A stretch of DNA of 64,000 nt from Pseudomonas sp. H1h (GCF_000633255.1 NZ_AYMJ01000018.1:1-64000), one strand, 5' to 3'; positions 1-9,312 are shown, counted from the stretch's first letter. The notes: a model not told the origin generated them from the sequence alone. Numbers and translations: made by a program.

Positions 1-203
1 GTTGCGCACTTGGCTGCGAGCCACGCCAATCAAGGCCTGTAGCGCGATGGGTGGTCTTTTTCGCCAAACAAGTGCGCAAGAAGTTGCGCAGCAAGGCCAA
101 GTGCCACCATCGAGCGCTTGAAACGATCCGTCTTGATCGACGGTCAATCACTCACGACCACGCCGAAGGCGTACGAACATTCCCCACATCGAGTGAGAGC
201 GAC

Positions 204-881
204 ATGAAAATCCTGATGGTTTTAACGTCCCACGATCAACTGGGTGATACCGGCAAGAAAACCGGTTTCTGGCTGGAAGAATTCGCCGCGCCTTACTACG
301 TGTTCAAGGACGCCGGCGCGCAACTGACGCTGGCCTCGCCCAAGGGCGGTCAGCCACCACTGGACCCGAAGAGTGACGAGCCGGACGCACAGACCGCCGC
401 GACCGAGCGCTTTCGCAAGGACTCCGCTACGCAATCGGCTCTGGCCTCGACGGTCAGACTGGACGCGGTGCAGGCTGCGGACTTCGATGCCGTGTTCTAT
501 CCCGGTGGACACGGCCCGTTGTGGGACCTGGCTGAAGACCGCCATTGCATTGCCTTGATCGAAGCGTTTTACAACGCTGGCAAGCCAGTGGCGGCGGTGT
601 GTCATGCGCCCGGCGTGCTGCGCCATGCCAAAGGTGCGGACGGTCAGCCGCTGGTCAACGGTAAGCAAGTGACGGGCTTCACCAACAGTGAAGAGGAGGC
701 GGTAGGGCTGACCAACGTGGTGCCGTTTCTGGTGGAAGACGAGCTCAAGGCCAAGGGCGGGATCTTCTCCAAGGGCGCGGACTGGTCGAGCTACACCCGT
801 GAGGACGGGCTGCTGCTGACCGGGCAGAATCCGGCGTCGTCGGAAGAGACGGCGTTCGCGCTGTTGTCGCGACTGCGCTGA
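204..881 (+). CDS. DJ-1/PfpI family protein (type 1 glutamine amidotransferase-like)
   Basis: A 225-residue cytosolic protein of the DJ-1/PfpI superfamily, closest in layout to Hsp31/YhbO-like members that act as glyoxalase III or protein deglycase. The nucleophile-elbow motif AVCHAPG places the catalytic Cys at about residue 133, followed by His134; acidic residues in GFWLEEF (about 25-26) are the likely partners. The frame is open upstream to the window edge, but the ATG at 204 gives the family's N-terminus (MKILMVLTS), so I chose it. The gene stands alone and converges on hglS across a short hairpin. The exact substrate cannot be read from the sequence. Confidence 0.85.
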   Translation: MKILMVLTSHDQLGDTGKKTGFWLEEFAAPYYVFKDAGAQLTLASPKGGQPPLDPKSDEPDAQTAATERFRKDSATQSALASTVRLDAVQAADFDAVFYPGGHGPLWDLAEDRHCIALIEAFYNAGKPVAAVCHAPGVLRHAKGADGQPLVNGKQVTGFTNSEEEAVGLTNVVPFLVEDELKAKGGIFSKGADWSSYTREDGLLLTGQNPASSEETAFALLSRLR

Positions 882-897
882 TAGCAGCACTTGATTC

Positions 898-927
898 TGT
901 GGCGAGGGAGCTTGCTCCCTCGCCACA
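898..927. repeat. REP-like palindrome between convergent genes
   Basis: Two 13-base arms (898-910 and 915-927) are perfectly inverted around a CTTG loop. The core GGCGAGGGAGCTTGCTCCC is a REP variant common in the P. fluorescens group. It fills the gap between the rightward PfpI gene and leftward hglS, so it probably also acts as a two-way transcription barrier or mRNA 3' stabiliser. There is no U-tract. Confidence 0.75.
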
Positions 928-928
928 T

Positions 929-2317
929 TCAGATCAGTTTCAACCCCAAAACCCGGGCACACTCTTCAATCGAACGCCGCTGCGTCTCGGCATACAACCC
1001 GAGCTCATCAATGGTCGAACGCCCCAAGGCCTGTTCGAACGCCTGGCGGTTCGAGTGTTCGCCATAGTGCGTCTGCGCCGCATCACCAAGGTTCGACTGA
1101 AAAATCCCCGCCGCGCTGACCGGCAGGAAATCTTCGTACACCAGCGGTTCGGTTTTCACATGCCCATCGCGCAGCAGATCTTCCAGCGACGCCGGCGAGG
1201 GCGCACCCGCTGCCAGGCCTTTTTCCGTAGCGAAGTAGCGAAAGTACGCCAGATCCTGTGCGCGCATGCCTTCGACGCTGTCAGGAAATTCGCCAAAGTG
1301 TTGGGTCATCAGCGCGTTGTAACGTGCGGCGTTGCCTTCGTTGGGGAAGTCACCGAGTTCATCGCGCGCGGCATTCAGCAAGCGGTCATACAGTGCCCGA
1401 CCTTTAGGTGTCAGCGCCGCACCGCGTTGCTCGATCTCGCCGAAACGCGCGCTGTGGCTGCCGTGGGTGCCGTGCTGGTCCGTGAAGGCGATCGGCTCGT
1501 CCAGCGCCTTGAAACTGGTTTGGCGCAGCAGGATCGGGCAGTGCCGGCGCGGCGGACCTTCGATCACCGCTTTGGGGGTGATGCCGTGCACCGGCATTTG
1601 CGCCTGAACGATGTCGATGTCCAGCGTGCGCGGAGTCAGGTGATTGATGTGCGGGCCTTTGAATGCCACCACATCGGCGATCAAACGGTGCTGGGCGCTG
1701 AGCATGCGGTACTGCTCAGCGGTGACGGTTGCGCTGTGATGCCAGCGAAAGGTCTCCAGTGCCTGCAGGACAAATTCCGCCGCCTCATGCTCATTCAGGC
1801 CACCGGCCGCTTCCGCCTGATCGATCAGCCTTAGCGCCTGCGAGGTAAAGATCGAGCGCTGGCTCAAAACCGATTCGGCGAACGTGCGCAACTCGGGATC
1901 TTCGATCAACTCCAGGCGCAGCAGCGAAGTGAACACCCGAAACGGACTGACCTGCAGCGCCGCTTCATGCACCGCGCGAAACGCCGTGGAGTGCACTGGT
2001 ACGCCCGCCGGGGTCAGGTCGTAATAACCCACCGGTTGCATGCCCATCACCGCGAACAGGCGGGCGAGGGTCGCCAGCTCTTTGCCGGTGCCGACGCGGA
2101 TCGCGCCATGGCGCTCCATGTCCAGGCGCTCGATCTCGCCGGTGCCGTGCAACTGCCGGGCGATGTGCGGCTCGCGTGCCAGCACCTCGCGGTTGGTCTG
2201 CTCCACCAGTTCCATCAGTGCGCCGTACAACGGCACTTCTTCGCGGTACATGTCGGACATCGCTTTGGAGAAGCGTTGGCGGATCAGGTCGGGGCTGACG
2301 AAAGGCTGCACGGTCAT
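929..2317 (-). CDS. hglS: 2-oxoadipate dioxygenase/decarboxylase (DUF1338, HglS)
   Basis: A 462-residue iron enzyme of the VOC superfamily. HglS of P. putida converts 2-oxoadipate to D-2-hydroxyglutarate in D-lysine catabolism. Counting from the ATG at 2317, the metal ligands known for the family fall at the expected numbers: His70 (in ERHGAIR), His226 (INHLTPR) and Glu294 (FGEIEQRG), with Arg74 also present. The frame extends 23 codons further upstream, but the internal Met has an AGGA ribosome site and gives the family length. It lies 88 bp downstream of glcF on the same strand, which fits co-transcription: the hydroxyacid product is the type of substrate a GlcD-like flavoprotein oxidises. 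Confidence 0.9.
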   Translation of the reverse strand: MTVQPFVSPDLIRQRFSKAMSDMYREEVPLYGALMELVEQTNREVLAREPHIARQLHGTGEIERLDMERHGAIRVGTGKELATLARLFAVMGMQPVGYYDLTPAGVPVHSTAFRAVHEAALQVSPFRVFTSLLRLELIEDPELRTFAESVLSQRSIFTSQALRLIDQAEAAGGLNEHEAAEFVLQALETFRWHHSATVTAEQYRMLSAQHRLIADVVAFKGPHINHLTPRTLDIDIVQAQMPVHGITPKAVIEGPPRRHCPILLRQTSFKALDEPIAFTDQHGTHGSHSARFGEIEQRGAALTPKGRALYDRLLNAARDELGDFPNEGNAARYNALMTQHFGEFPDSVEGMRAQDLAYFRYFATEKGLAAGAPSPASLEDLLRDGHVKTEPLVYEDFLPVSAAGIFQSNLGDAAQTHYGEHSNRQAFEQALGRSTIDELGLYAETQRRSIEECARVLGLKLI

Positions 2318-2405
2318 GAAAAAAATTCCTGCCACGGTCACGTAAAGAATGGAGGAAAAGATCGCAGCCTTTGTCGACGGCGGCAAACGAAGAATCCTAC
2401 GGACT

Positions 2406-3626
2406 TCATTCTGCCAACGACTGATCCACCAGTTCTATCCAGTGCGAAACCTGCGTGCGGCCGGCGCCGGCCAGATGATGCTGGCAACCGACGTTGGCGG
2501 TGACGATCAGGTCCGGGCGCCCGCTCTCCAAGGCATTGAGGCGGTTGTCGCGCAGTTGCCGGGCGAGGGTTGGTTGCGTCAGTGAATAGGTGCCGGCAGA
2601 ACCGCAACACAGATGCCCGTCTGGCACCGGCGTGAGATTAAATCCGAGGCGGGTCAGCAGCGCTTCCACCGCGCCGCCGAGTTTCAGCGCATGTTGCAGG
2701 GTACAGGGGCAGTGCACGGCGATCCGCCGTTGGCTGGCGGCACACACTTTCTCCAGTGGTTCTTGCGCGAGGATTTGCACCAGATCCAGCGTCCGTTCAC
2801 TGATCTGCCGCGCCTTGTCGGCGTAGCGCGGATCCTGCGCCAGCAAATGCCCGTAGTCCTTGATGAACGCGCCGCAACCGCTGGCCGTCTGCACGATCGC
2901 TTCGGCGCCGTTTTCCAGGTGTGGCCACCAGGCGTCGATGTTCTGCCGGGCGCGGTCGAGGCCCTTGGCCTGGGCGTCGAGGTGATAGTCCAGCGCACCA
3001 CAGCAACCGGCCTCGGCCACTGGAGTGACGCTGATCCCCAGCCGATCGAGCACCCGCGCCGTCGCGTCGTTGGTATTCGGCGACAGGCCCGGTTGCACGC
3101 AGCCTTCGAGCAGCAACACCCGGCGCGTATGGCGCGGAGCAGGGCGTGTGCCGGACACTGGCGCGCGTTGCGGCAATTTGCTTTCGAAGCTTCGCGGTAG
3201 CAGCGGCCGAAACGTTGTGCCGACCCGCAGCAATCCCTTGAACACCCCGGGGTTCGGCGCCAGTGCGCGCAAGCCCTCGCGCAACAAACGCTGGGCAGCG
3301 GGGCGCGGCACGGCCCGGTCGACCACCGCCCGGCCAATGTCGAGCAGGTTGTGATAGTCGACGCCGGAAGGGCAGGTGGTTTCGCAATTGCGGCAGGACA
3401 GGCAGCGATCCAGATGCAGTTGAGTCTGCTCGGTGGCCGGGGCGCCTTCGAGCACTTGCTTGATCAGGTAGATGCGCCCGCGCGGCCCGTCGAGTTCATC
3501 ACCGAGCAATTGATACGTCGGGCAGGTCGCGTTGCAAAACCCGCAATGCACGCAGGTGCGCAGAATCTTTTCCGCCTCGGCAGCACGCGGCAGTTGTCGG
3601 GCTTGTTCGCTGAGGGTGGTCTGCAT
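2406..3626 (-). CDS. glcF: Glycolate oxidase iron-sulfur subunit GlcF
   Basis: This 406-residue protein is the electron-transfer subunit of the membrane-associated glycolate oxidase GlcDEF, which oxidises glycolate to glyoxylate. Two 4Fe-4S ferredoxin motifs are visible near the N-terminus: Cys25/28/31/35 and Cys75/78/81/85. Two CCG-type cysteine-rich domains follow (GCCGALDYH and CCGSAGTYS). The open frame continues about 90 codons upstream inside glcE, but the ATG at 3626 lies two bases after the glcE stop and gives the usual GlcF start (MQTTLSEQ). It is in an operon with glcE and glcD upstream. Confidence 0.93.
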   Translation of the reverse strand: MQTTLSEQARQLPRAAEAEKILRTCVHCGFCNATCPTYQLLGDELDGPRGRIYLIKQVLEGAPATEQTQLHLDRCLSCRNCETTCPSGVDYHNLLDIGRAVVDRAVPRPAAQRLLREGLRALAPNPGVFKGLLRVGTTFRPLLPRSFESKLPQRAPVSGTRPAPRHTRRVLLLEGCVQPGLSPNTNDATARVLDRLGISVTPVAEAGCCGALDYHLDAQAKGLDRARQNIDAWWPHLENGAEAIVQTASGCGAFIKDYGHLLAQDPRYADKARQISERTLDLVQILAQEPLEKVCAASQRRIAVHCPCTLQHALKLGGAVEALLTRLGFNLTPVPDGHLCCGSAGTYSLTQPTLARQLRDNRLNALESGRPDLIVTANVGCQHHLAGAGRTQVSHWIELVDQSLAE

Positions 3627-3628
3627 GG

Positions 3629-4678
3629 CTAGAACTCCGCGTACATCCGGCCGGGGTTGAACAGCCCTTGCGGGTCGAGTTGCGCCTTGAGCTGGCGGTG
3701 ATAGCGCAGCAATGCCGGGGCCAGCGGCTGGAACGGTGTATCGCTGGCGCCATGGGTGAAGCAGGTGGCGTGGCCGCCGAGTTCCTGGGCGAGGATCTGA
3801 ATGTGTTCGTGCTCGGATTTCAGCCAGCGTTGCGCGCCGGCCCAGTCGATCAACTGCTGGCCGGGCAAGTCCTGCGGCCCGAGATCGTTCGGCAGCGACA
3901 GGCGCCACAGCGGCAGGCCCTCGTCAAAAAATGCCAGGCGTTGTTCGTTCAAATCACGCCAGAACACCGAGTCCAGCGGCTCGCCGCCAAGGCGTTGATG
4001 GGCGGCGGTCACCGAACCTTCGCCACCCTCCAGGCGCAGATACAGGCTTTGCCCGTCATGACAGGCGCCGCTGATCGGCAAGGGTTGCTGGCCCCATTCG
4101 GCCAGTTTGGCCAGCGCCCGGGTGCAATCGAGGTCGAGGCGGATGCTCAGGCACTGACGCGGTTTTGGCAGGACTTTCAGCGAGACTTCGGTGAGCACGC
4201 CGAGGCAGCCGAAACTGCCGGTCAGCAGGCGCGAGAGGTCATAGCCAGCGACGTTTTTCATCACTTCGCCGCCGAAGCGCAGGTGCTCGCCGAGGCCGGT
4301 GATCACCCGGGTGCCGAGGACAAAATCGCGCACCGAGCCGGACCATGGCCGTCGCGACCCGGACAGTCCGGTGGCGATCATCCCGCCGACCGTGGCGCTG
4401 TCGCCGAAGGCCGGCGGCTCGCACGGCAGCATCTGCCCGGCCGCGTCGAGCGCCTCCAGCAACTCGCGCAACGGCGTACCGGCGCGCACGCTGACCACCA
4501 GTTCTGTCGGTTCATAGCGCACGATGCCGCGGTGCACACGGGTGTCGAGAACTTCACCGGCCACCTCGCGGCCAAGAAACGCCTTGCTGTTGCCGCCCTG
4601 GATTTTCAGCGGCGTGGCGTTGGCCCGGGCCTCGTTGACTTGATCGAGCAGGGCGCTGCTGGCGTCGACGTCAGCCAT
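3629..4678 (-). CDS. glcE: Glycolate oxidase FAD-binding subunit GlcE
   Basis: 349 residues. GlcE is the shorter FAD-binding (PCMH-type) partner of GlcD in the glycolate oxidase complex. It carries the conserved stretch around DSATVGGMIATGLSG and the C-terminal FNPGRMY typical of the FAD-linked oxidase family. Its ATG overlaps the glcD stop by one base (TGATG) and its TAG stop lies two bases before glcF, so the three subunits are translationally coupled. No glcC regulator or glcG is adjacent, unlike the E. coli locus. Confidence 0.92.
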   Translation of the reverse strand: MADVDASSALLDQVNEARANATPLKIQGGNSKAFLGREVAGEVLDTRVHRGIVRYEPTELVVSVRAGTPLRELLEALDAAGQMLPCEPPAFGDSATVGGMIATGLSGSRRPWSGSVRDFVLGTRVITGLGEHLRFGGEVMKNVAGYDLSRLLTGSFGCLGVLTEVSLKVLPKPRQCLSIRLDLDCTRALAKLAEWGQQPLPISGACHDGQSLYLRLEGGEGSVTAAHQRLGGEPLDSVFWRDLNEQRLAFFDEGLPLWRLSLPNDLGPQDLPGQQLIDWAGAQRWLKSEHEHIQILAQELGGHATCFTHGASDTPFQPLAPALLRYHRQLKAQLDPQGLFNPGRMYAEF

Positions 4679-6177
4679 CAGAAGCGCTCCAGCTCAGGGA
4701 ACGGCAGTTGCCCGGCATGAATGTGCATCCCGCCAAATTCCGCGCAGCGATGCAGGGTCGGGATGTTCTTGCCGGGATTGAGCAGGCCTTGCGGGTCGAA
4801 CGCGGCTTTTACCGCGTGGAACAGGGTCAATTCAGCGCTGTTGAATTGCGCGCACATCTGATTGATTTTCTCGCGGCCGACCCCGTGTTCGCCGGTGATG
4901 CTGCCGCCAACCTGCACGCACAGTTCCAGAATCTTGCCACCCAACGCTTCCGCGCGATGCAGTTCGCCGGGCTGGTTGGCGTCGAACAGAATCAGCGGGT
5001 GCATGTTGCCGTCGCCGGCATGAAACACATTGGCGACGCGCAATCCGTATTCGGCGCCGAGGCGGGCAATGCCTTGCAGTACACCGGGCAACTCGCGGCG
5101 CGGAATGGTGCCATCCATGCAGTAGTAGTCCGGTGACAAGCGGCCGATGGCTGGAAAGGCGTTTTTGCGCCCGGCCCAGAAGCGCACACGCTCGGCCTCG
5201 TCGCGAGCCTGACGCACCTCGCTGGCGCCGGCCTGGGTCATGACCTCGCGAACCCGCAGGCAGTCGTCGTGGACGTCCGCTTCGACGCCATCGAGTTCGC
5301 ACAGCAGGATCGCCTCGGCATCGACCGGATAACCGGCGTGAATGAAATCTTCGGCGGCGCGGATCGCCAGATTGTCCATCATCTCGAGGCCGCCGGGGAT
5401 GATGCCCGCCGCGATGATGTCGGCCACGGCGCGGCCAGCCTTTTCCACCGAGTCGAAACTGGCCAGCAAGACCTTGGCGACTTGCGGTTTGGGCAGCAGT
5501 TTGACCGTGACTTCGGTGATGATCCCCAACAGACCTTCGGAGCCGGTGAACAGCGCGAGCAAATCGAAACCCGGCGCATCGAGGGCGTCGCTGCCCAGGG
5601 TCAGGCGTTCGCCTTCGATGGTCAGCACTTCGATCTTCAGCAGGTTGTGCACGGTCAGGCCGTACTTGAGGCAATGCACGCCACCGGCGTTTTCCGCGAC
5701 GTTGCCGCCGATCGAGCAAGCGATTTGCGATGACGGGTCCGGCGCGTAATACAGGCCGAACGGTGCCGCGGCCTGGGAAATCGCCAAGTTGCGCACTCCG
5801 GGTTGAACCCGCGCGGTGCGGGCTGCCGGGTCGATGTGGAGGATGTTGTTGAACCGCGCCATCACCAGCAACAGACCTTTTTCCAGTGGCAGCGCACCGC
5901 CCGACAACCCGGTGCCGGCACCACGGGCGACCACCGGCACATTGCGTTGATGGCAGAGCTTGAGCAGGGTCTGCACCTGGTCGAGTCGCCGGGGCAGGGC
6001 GACCAGCATTGGCGTGGTGCGATAGGCCGACAGACCGTCGCACTCGTAAGGCTTGAGTTCGTCTTCGCGCCAGAGAATGTCGAGGTCGGGTACGGCGTGC
6101 TGCAAGGCCTTGAGCAATTGCGCTTTGTCGACCTCGGGGAGCGGCCCGTCGAGGCGCTCGTCATAAAGAATGTTCAT
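4678..6177 (-). CDS. glcD: Glycolate oxidase catalytic subunit GlcD (FAD-linked oxidase)
   Basis: A 499-residue FAD-linked 2-hydroxyacid dehydrogenase. Visible hallmarks are the FAD-binding loop ARGAGTGLSGGALP (about residues 80-95), GGNVAENAGG, the GSEGLLGIITE stretch, the metal/substrate His in HAGDGNMHP, GEHGVG, and the C-terminal FDPQGLLNPGK. The ATG at 6177 gives the standard GlcD start; the frame upstream belongs to the preceding hydrolase. The hydrolase stop overlaps this start (ATGA), which couples their translation. Close relatives oxidise D-lactate or D-2-hydroxyglutarate, so with hglS downstream the substrate could be wider than glycolate. Confidence 0.93.
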   Translation of the reverse strand: MNILYDERLDGPLPEVDKAQLLKALQHAVPDLDILWREDELKPYECDGLSAYRTTPMLVALPRRLDQVQTLLKLCHQRNVPVVARGAGTGLSGGALPLEKGLLLVMARFNNILHIDPAARTARVQPGVRNLAISQAAAPFGLYYAPDPSSQIACSIGGNVAENAGGVHCLKYGLTVHNLLKIEVLTIEGERLTLGSDALDAPGFDLLALFTGSEGLLGIITEVTVKLLPKPQVAKVLLASFDSVEKAGRAVADIIAAGIIPGGLEMMDNLAIRAAEDFIHAGYPVDAEAILLCELDGVEADVHDDCLRVREVMTQAGASEVRQARDEAERVRFWAGRKNAFPAIGRLSPDYYCMDGTIPRRELPGVLQGIARLGAEYGLRVANVFHAGDGNMHPLILFDANQPGELHRAEALGGKILELCVQVGGSITGEHGVGREKINQMCAQFNSAELTLFHAVKAAFDPQGLLNPGKNIPTLHRCAEFGGMHIHAGQLPFPELERF

Positions 6178-7100
6178 CGCTGGTTGCCCAGAAACTCCCG
6201 ATACAACCGCGCGGTGTTGGTCGGCTGCTCGACCATCGGCATGTGCCCGACGCCATCCCACACGTCGACCCGCAGATTGGCGATGCCCTTGCTCCAGATC
6301 GGTACGCTGCTGACGTCGATCAAGCGATCCTTGCGTCCCCACAGCAGCAGCGCCGGGCATTTGATCTCGGCGAGTTTCGGCTCCATCGGCGGGCTGGCGC
6401 GAAAATCGCGGAAGATCTCTTCCAGTTCGTCGCGCTGACGCTCATAACGCTGGGCGATGGCGTCCAGAACCAGCCCGGGCACCCACGGCGGCGAGGCCAT
6501 GGTCATGGCATAAAACTGGCGGAACTCTTCGCGCGAATTGATCAGGAACGGGTTATGCCCGCGGGCCAGGTGGCGCTCCATGTCGCTGGCCTGCGGTGCG
6601 GTCACGCCGGCCGGATCGATCAATGCCACCGAGGCAATCCGCTCCGGATAGGTCGCCGCCAGCCACGCTGCGATGTAGCCGCCCATCGAATTGCCGATCA
6701 CGTGGACTTTCTCCACGCCGCAGACGTCGAGCAGCTGGATCATGCGCTTGGCCTGCAGCGGGATGTCGTAGCCGCCACCGGCCTTGAAGCCGGTTTCACC
6801 GTGGCCGGCCAGGTCCGGGATGATCACCCGGTACTGGCGGACAAAATGCCGGGCGAAGCGCAGCCACAGGTTCTTGTCGGCGCTGTAGCCATGCAGCATC
6901 AGGATCGCGCTGGCCGCTTCATAGGGGCCACCTTGCCACGTCGATACCGTCATTTCGGCGATCGGCACCTCGATTTTGTGCAACTTATAGAGCTTGGCCT
7001 CGAGGGCCATGCTCAGGTCGTACAGCCAATGACCCACCGCCGGGTAACTCAACCAGCTCCAGGCCACGAAAACCGCGAGAGCGACAAACAGCAAAAGCAT
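6174..7100 (-). CDS. Alpha/beta-fold hydrolase with N-terminal membrane anchor
   Basis: 308 residues. A hydrophobic N-terminus (about residues 1-18) should anchor the protein in the inner membrane. An alpha/beta hydrolase follows, with oxyanion motif LHGYSADK, nucleophile elbow GNSMGG, acid Asp in LLLWGRKDRLID and His in GVGHMPM. It sits 21 bp after a Baeyer-Villiger-type monooxygenase. Such monooxygenases make esters or lactones, and a paired hydrolase commonly opens them, so this is the likely second step. Its stop overlaps the glcD start. Substrate unknown. Confidence 0.85.
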   Translation of the reverse strand: MLLLFVALAVFVAWSWLSYPAVGHWLYDLSMALEAKLYKLHKIEVPIAEMTVSTWQGGPYEAASAILMLHGYSADKNLWLRFARHFVRQYRVIIPDLAGHGETGFKAGGGYDIPLQAKRMIQLLDVCGVEKVHVIGNSMGGYIAAWLAATYPERIASVALIDPAGVTAPQASDMERHLARGHNPFLINSREEFRQFYAMTMASPPWVPGLVLDAIAQRYERQRDELEEIFRDFRASPPMEPKLAEIKCPALLLWGRKDRLIDVSSVPIWSKGIANLRVDVWDGVGHMPMVEQPTNTARLYREFLGNQR

Positions 7101-7121
7101 CGACGTCTTCCTTTTACGTGT

Positions 7122-8576
7122 TCAGGACAGAATGTGGTCAGCCGGTTTCAACGCCCGGGTCAACCGGTAGTAGCTGAAACTGAAGCCGGGAAAAATCGCG
7201 ATCACATGACCGCTTTTGCTCTGATACCAACTGTGACAGCCGCCGGACTTCCATACCGTGCGCTCCATCTCACGGTGGATCATTGCAGTGTAGGTACGTT
7301 CCGCTTCGGGGCGTACTTCGATGCTGCGCAGGTTTTTGGCCTGCAGTGTGTGAATGCAGTCGAGGATGTAGTTCATCTGCGCCTCGATGATGAACAGCGC
7401 CGAGGTATGCCCGATGCCGGTGTTCGGTCCGGTAACGATGAACAGGTTGGGAAAGTCCGGCAGGCTGGTGCCCAGGTAGGCGCGCGGGTACTGCGCCCAC
7501 ACGTTCTTGAGCTGCACGCCGTGCTTGCCGGTCACCGGGTAGGAGACCACGCCGTCGGTGGCGTCGTAGCCGGTCGACCAGACAATCAGGTCAACCTCGA
7601 TGTGTTGGCCGTCCGTCGTGGTGATTCCGCTTTCATCGATGTCGGCGATGCCTTGCTCGCGGCTGTGCAGTGTGACATTGGGCCGGGTCAGCGCCGGGTA
7701 ATAGGTGCTGGAAAGCAGGATGCGCTTGCAGCCGATGGTGAAGTCCGGGGTGAGTTTTTCGCGCAACAGCGGATCCGGTACCTGTTGCTTGAGAAAGCGT
7801 AGCGCCTGGCGCTGGACCATGTGAATCGCCGGTTTTGAATATTTGAAGGCGATCACCCGGGTTTCGAATTGCCAGTAGAGCAACCAGCGCAGCAGTTTGT
7901 AGGCCGGCTTCAAGCCCAGCAGCCAGCGCTGAAAGCGTCCGAACGTACGATCGGGCCGAGGCAACACCCAATGCGGCGTACGCTGGAACACATGCAGATG
8001 TTCGACCTCGGGGGCAATCGCCGGAATCACCTGCGCAGCACTGGCGCCACTGCCGACGATGGCCACGCGTTTACCGCGGTAGTCGTAGCTGTGATCCCAG
8101 TTGTTGGTATGAAAAGTCTTGCCCTGAAAGCGATTCAGGCCAGGGAAGGGCGGTATTACCGGTTGGCTCAACGGCCCGCTGGCGTTGATCACGAATTGCG
8201 CGTGAAAGGTGCCTTTGGCGCTGGTGTACACGGCCCAGCGCTGTTGCACCTCGTCCCATTCGATACGTTCGACATTGACCTGCAGTTCGACATGTTCGCG
8301 CAGGCCGAAGCGGTCGATGACGTGTTCGGTGTAGCGGTGCAGTTCGGCCTGCGCGGCGAACATCTGCGTCCAGCGGTATGGCGCGAAGGACAGCGAGTAC
8401 AGCGGCGAGGGCACATCCACCGCAGCACCGGGGTAGGTGTTCTGGCACCAGGTGCCGCCGAAGAAGTCGCGTCTTTCCAGCAGGCGAAAATCGTCGATCC
8501 CGGCCTTGAGCAAATTGACCGCCGCACACTGGCCACCAAATCCGCTGCCGATGATCAACACTCGGTAGGTCTGCAT
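7122..8576 (-). CDS. Flavin-containing (Baeyer-Villiger-type) monooxygenase
   Basis: 484 residues. Two dinucleotide-binding folds are visible: GSGFGG for FAD at about residues 11-16 and GSGASA for NADPH at about 175-180. Between them is the Baeyer-Villiger fingerprint FxGxxxHxxxWD (Phe150, His156, Trp160, Asp161). These cytosolic enzymes insert oxygen next to a ketone to give an ester or lactone. The ATG at 8576 is the first in frame. It is the first gene of the leftward run that continues through the hydrolase, glcDEF and hglS; its promoter should lie between 8577 and the REP array. Confidence 0.9.
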   Translation of the reverse strand: MQTYRVLIIGSGFGGQCAAVNLLKAGIDDFRLLERRDFFGGTWCQNTYPGAAVDVPSPLYSLSFAPYRWTQMFAAQAELHRYTEHVIDRFGLREHVELQVNVERIEWDEVQQRWAVYTSAKGTFHAQFVINASGPLSQPVIPPFPGLNRFQGKTFHTNNWDHSYDYRGKRVAIVGSGASAAQVIPAIAPEVEHLHVFQRTPHWVLPRPDRTFGRFQRWLLGLKPAYKLLRWLLYWQFETRVIAFKYSKPAIHMVQRQALRFLKQQVPDPLLREKLTPDFTIGCKRILLSSTYYPALTRPNVTLHSREQGIADIDESGITTTDGQHIEVDLIVWSTGYDATDGVVSYPVTGKHGVQLKNVWAQYPRAYLGTSLPDFPNLFIVTGPNTGIGHTSALFIIEAQMNYILDCIHTLQAKNLRSIEVRPEAERTYTAMIHREMERTVWKSGGCHSWYQSKSGHVIAIFPGFSFSYYRLTRALKPADHILS

Positions 8577-8640
8577 GGGCTTCCTTCTTATAGTCGTTTT
8601 TCCGTTTTCATCCTTTCAGGTATAGCTAAATATTTGCATT

Positions 8641-9312
8641 GTGGGAGTGGGCTTGCTCACGAAAGCGGCGGGCCATTCACCGATGATGTTGGCTGACCCA
8701 CCGCCTTCGGGAGCAAGCCCCCTCCCACAGGAATCTGTATTCCAGGCAGTTGCTGCACTTTGCTCTGAGGCAACGAAACACAGTCGCCCCCTGACACACC
8801 ACAATCCCCATGTGGGAGTGGGCTTGCTCACGAAAGCGGCGGGCCATTCACCGATGATGTTGTCTGCCCCACCGCCTTCGGGAGCAAGCCCCCTCCCACA
8901 GGAATCTGTATTCCAGGCAGTTGCTGCACTTTGCTCTGAGGCAACGAAACACAGTCGCCCCCTGACACACCACAAATCCCCTGTGGGAGTGGGCTTGCTC
9001 ACGAAAGCGCCGGGCCATTCACCGATGATGTTGTCTGCCCCACCGCCTTCGGGAGCAAGCCCCCTCCCACAGGAATCTGTATTGCAGGCAGTTGCTGCAC
9101 TTTGCTCCGAGGCAACGAAACACAGTCGCCCCCTCCCACAGGGAACTGTATTCCAGGCAGTTGCTGCACTTTGCTCCGAGGCAGCGAAACACAGTCGCCC
9201 CCTGACACACCACAATCCCCATGTGGGAGTGGGCTTGCTCACGAAAGCGGCGGGCCATTCACCGATGATGTTGGCTGCCCCACCGCCTTCGGGAGCAAGC
9301 CCCCTCCCACAG
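8641..9312. repeat. Tandem array of REPIN units (171-bp period)
   Basis: Four copies of an inverted REP pair start at 8641, 8812, 8983 and 9223. Each opens with GTGGGAGTGGGCTTGCTCAC and closes with GAGCAAGCCCCCTCCCAC. Copies are joined by a conserved spacer of about 80 bp, giving a 171-bp period. The third unit has an extra 69-bp partial duplication of the spacer, hence its 240-bp step. Copies differ at only a few bases, so expansion is recent. Both period and insertion are multiples of three, which leaves long open frames on both strands; I do not regard these as genes. The array fills almost the whole gap between the monooxygenase and the diguanylate cyclase. No RAYT transposase is in the window. 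Confidence 0.93.

Noticed and set aside
2..121. Possible C-terminal end of a rightward gene at the window edge (stop at 119-121) and an open frame running from base 3 into the PfpI gene
   Set aside because: Too short to recognise and two frames are open at once; the PfpI family start at 204 explains the downstream part. Bases 1-203 are left unassigned.
8641..9312. CRISPR array
   Set aside because: The repeats are long inverted REP pairs with nearly identical spacers, the opposite of short repeats with unique spacers; no cas genes.
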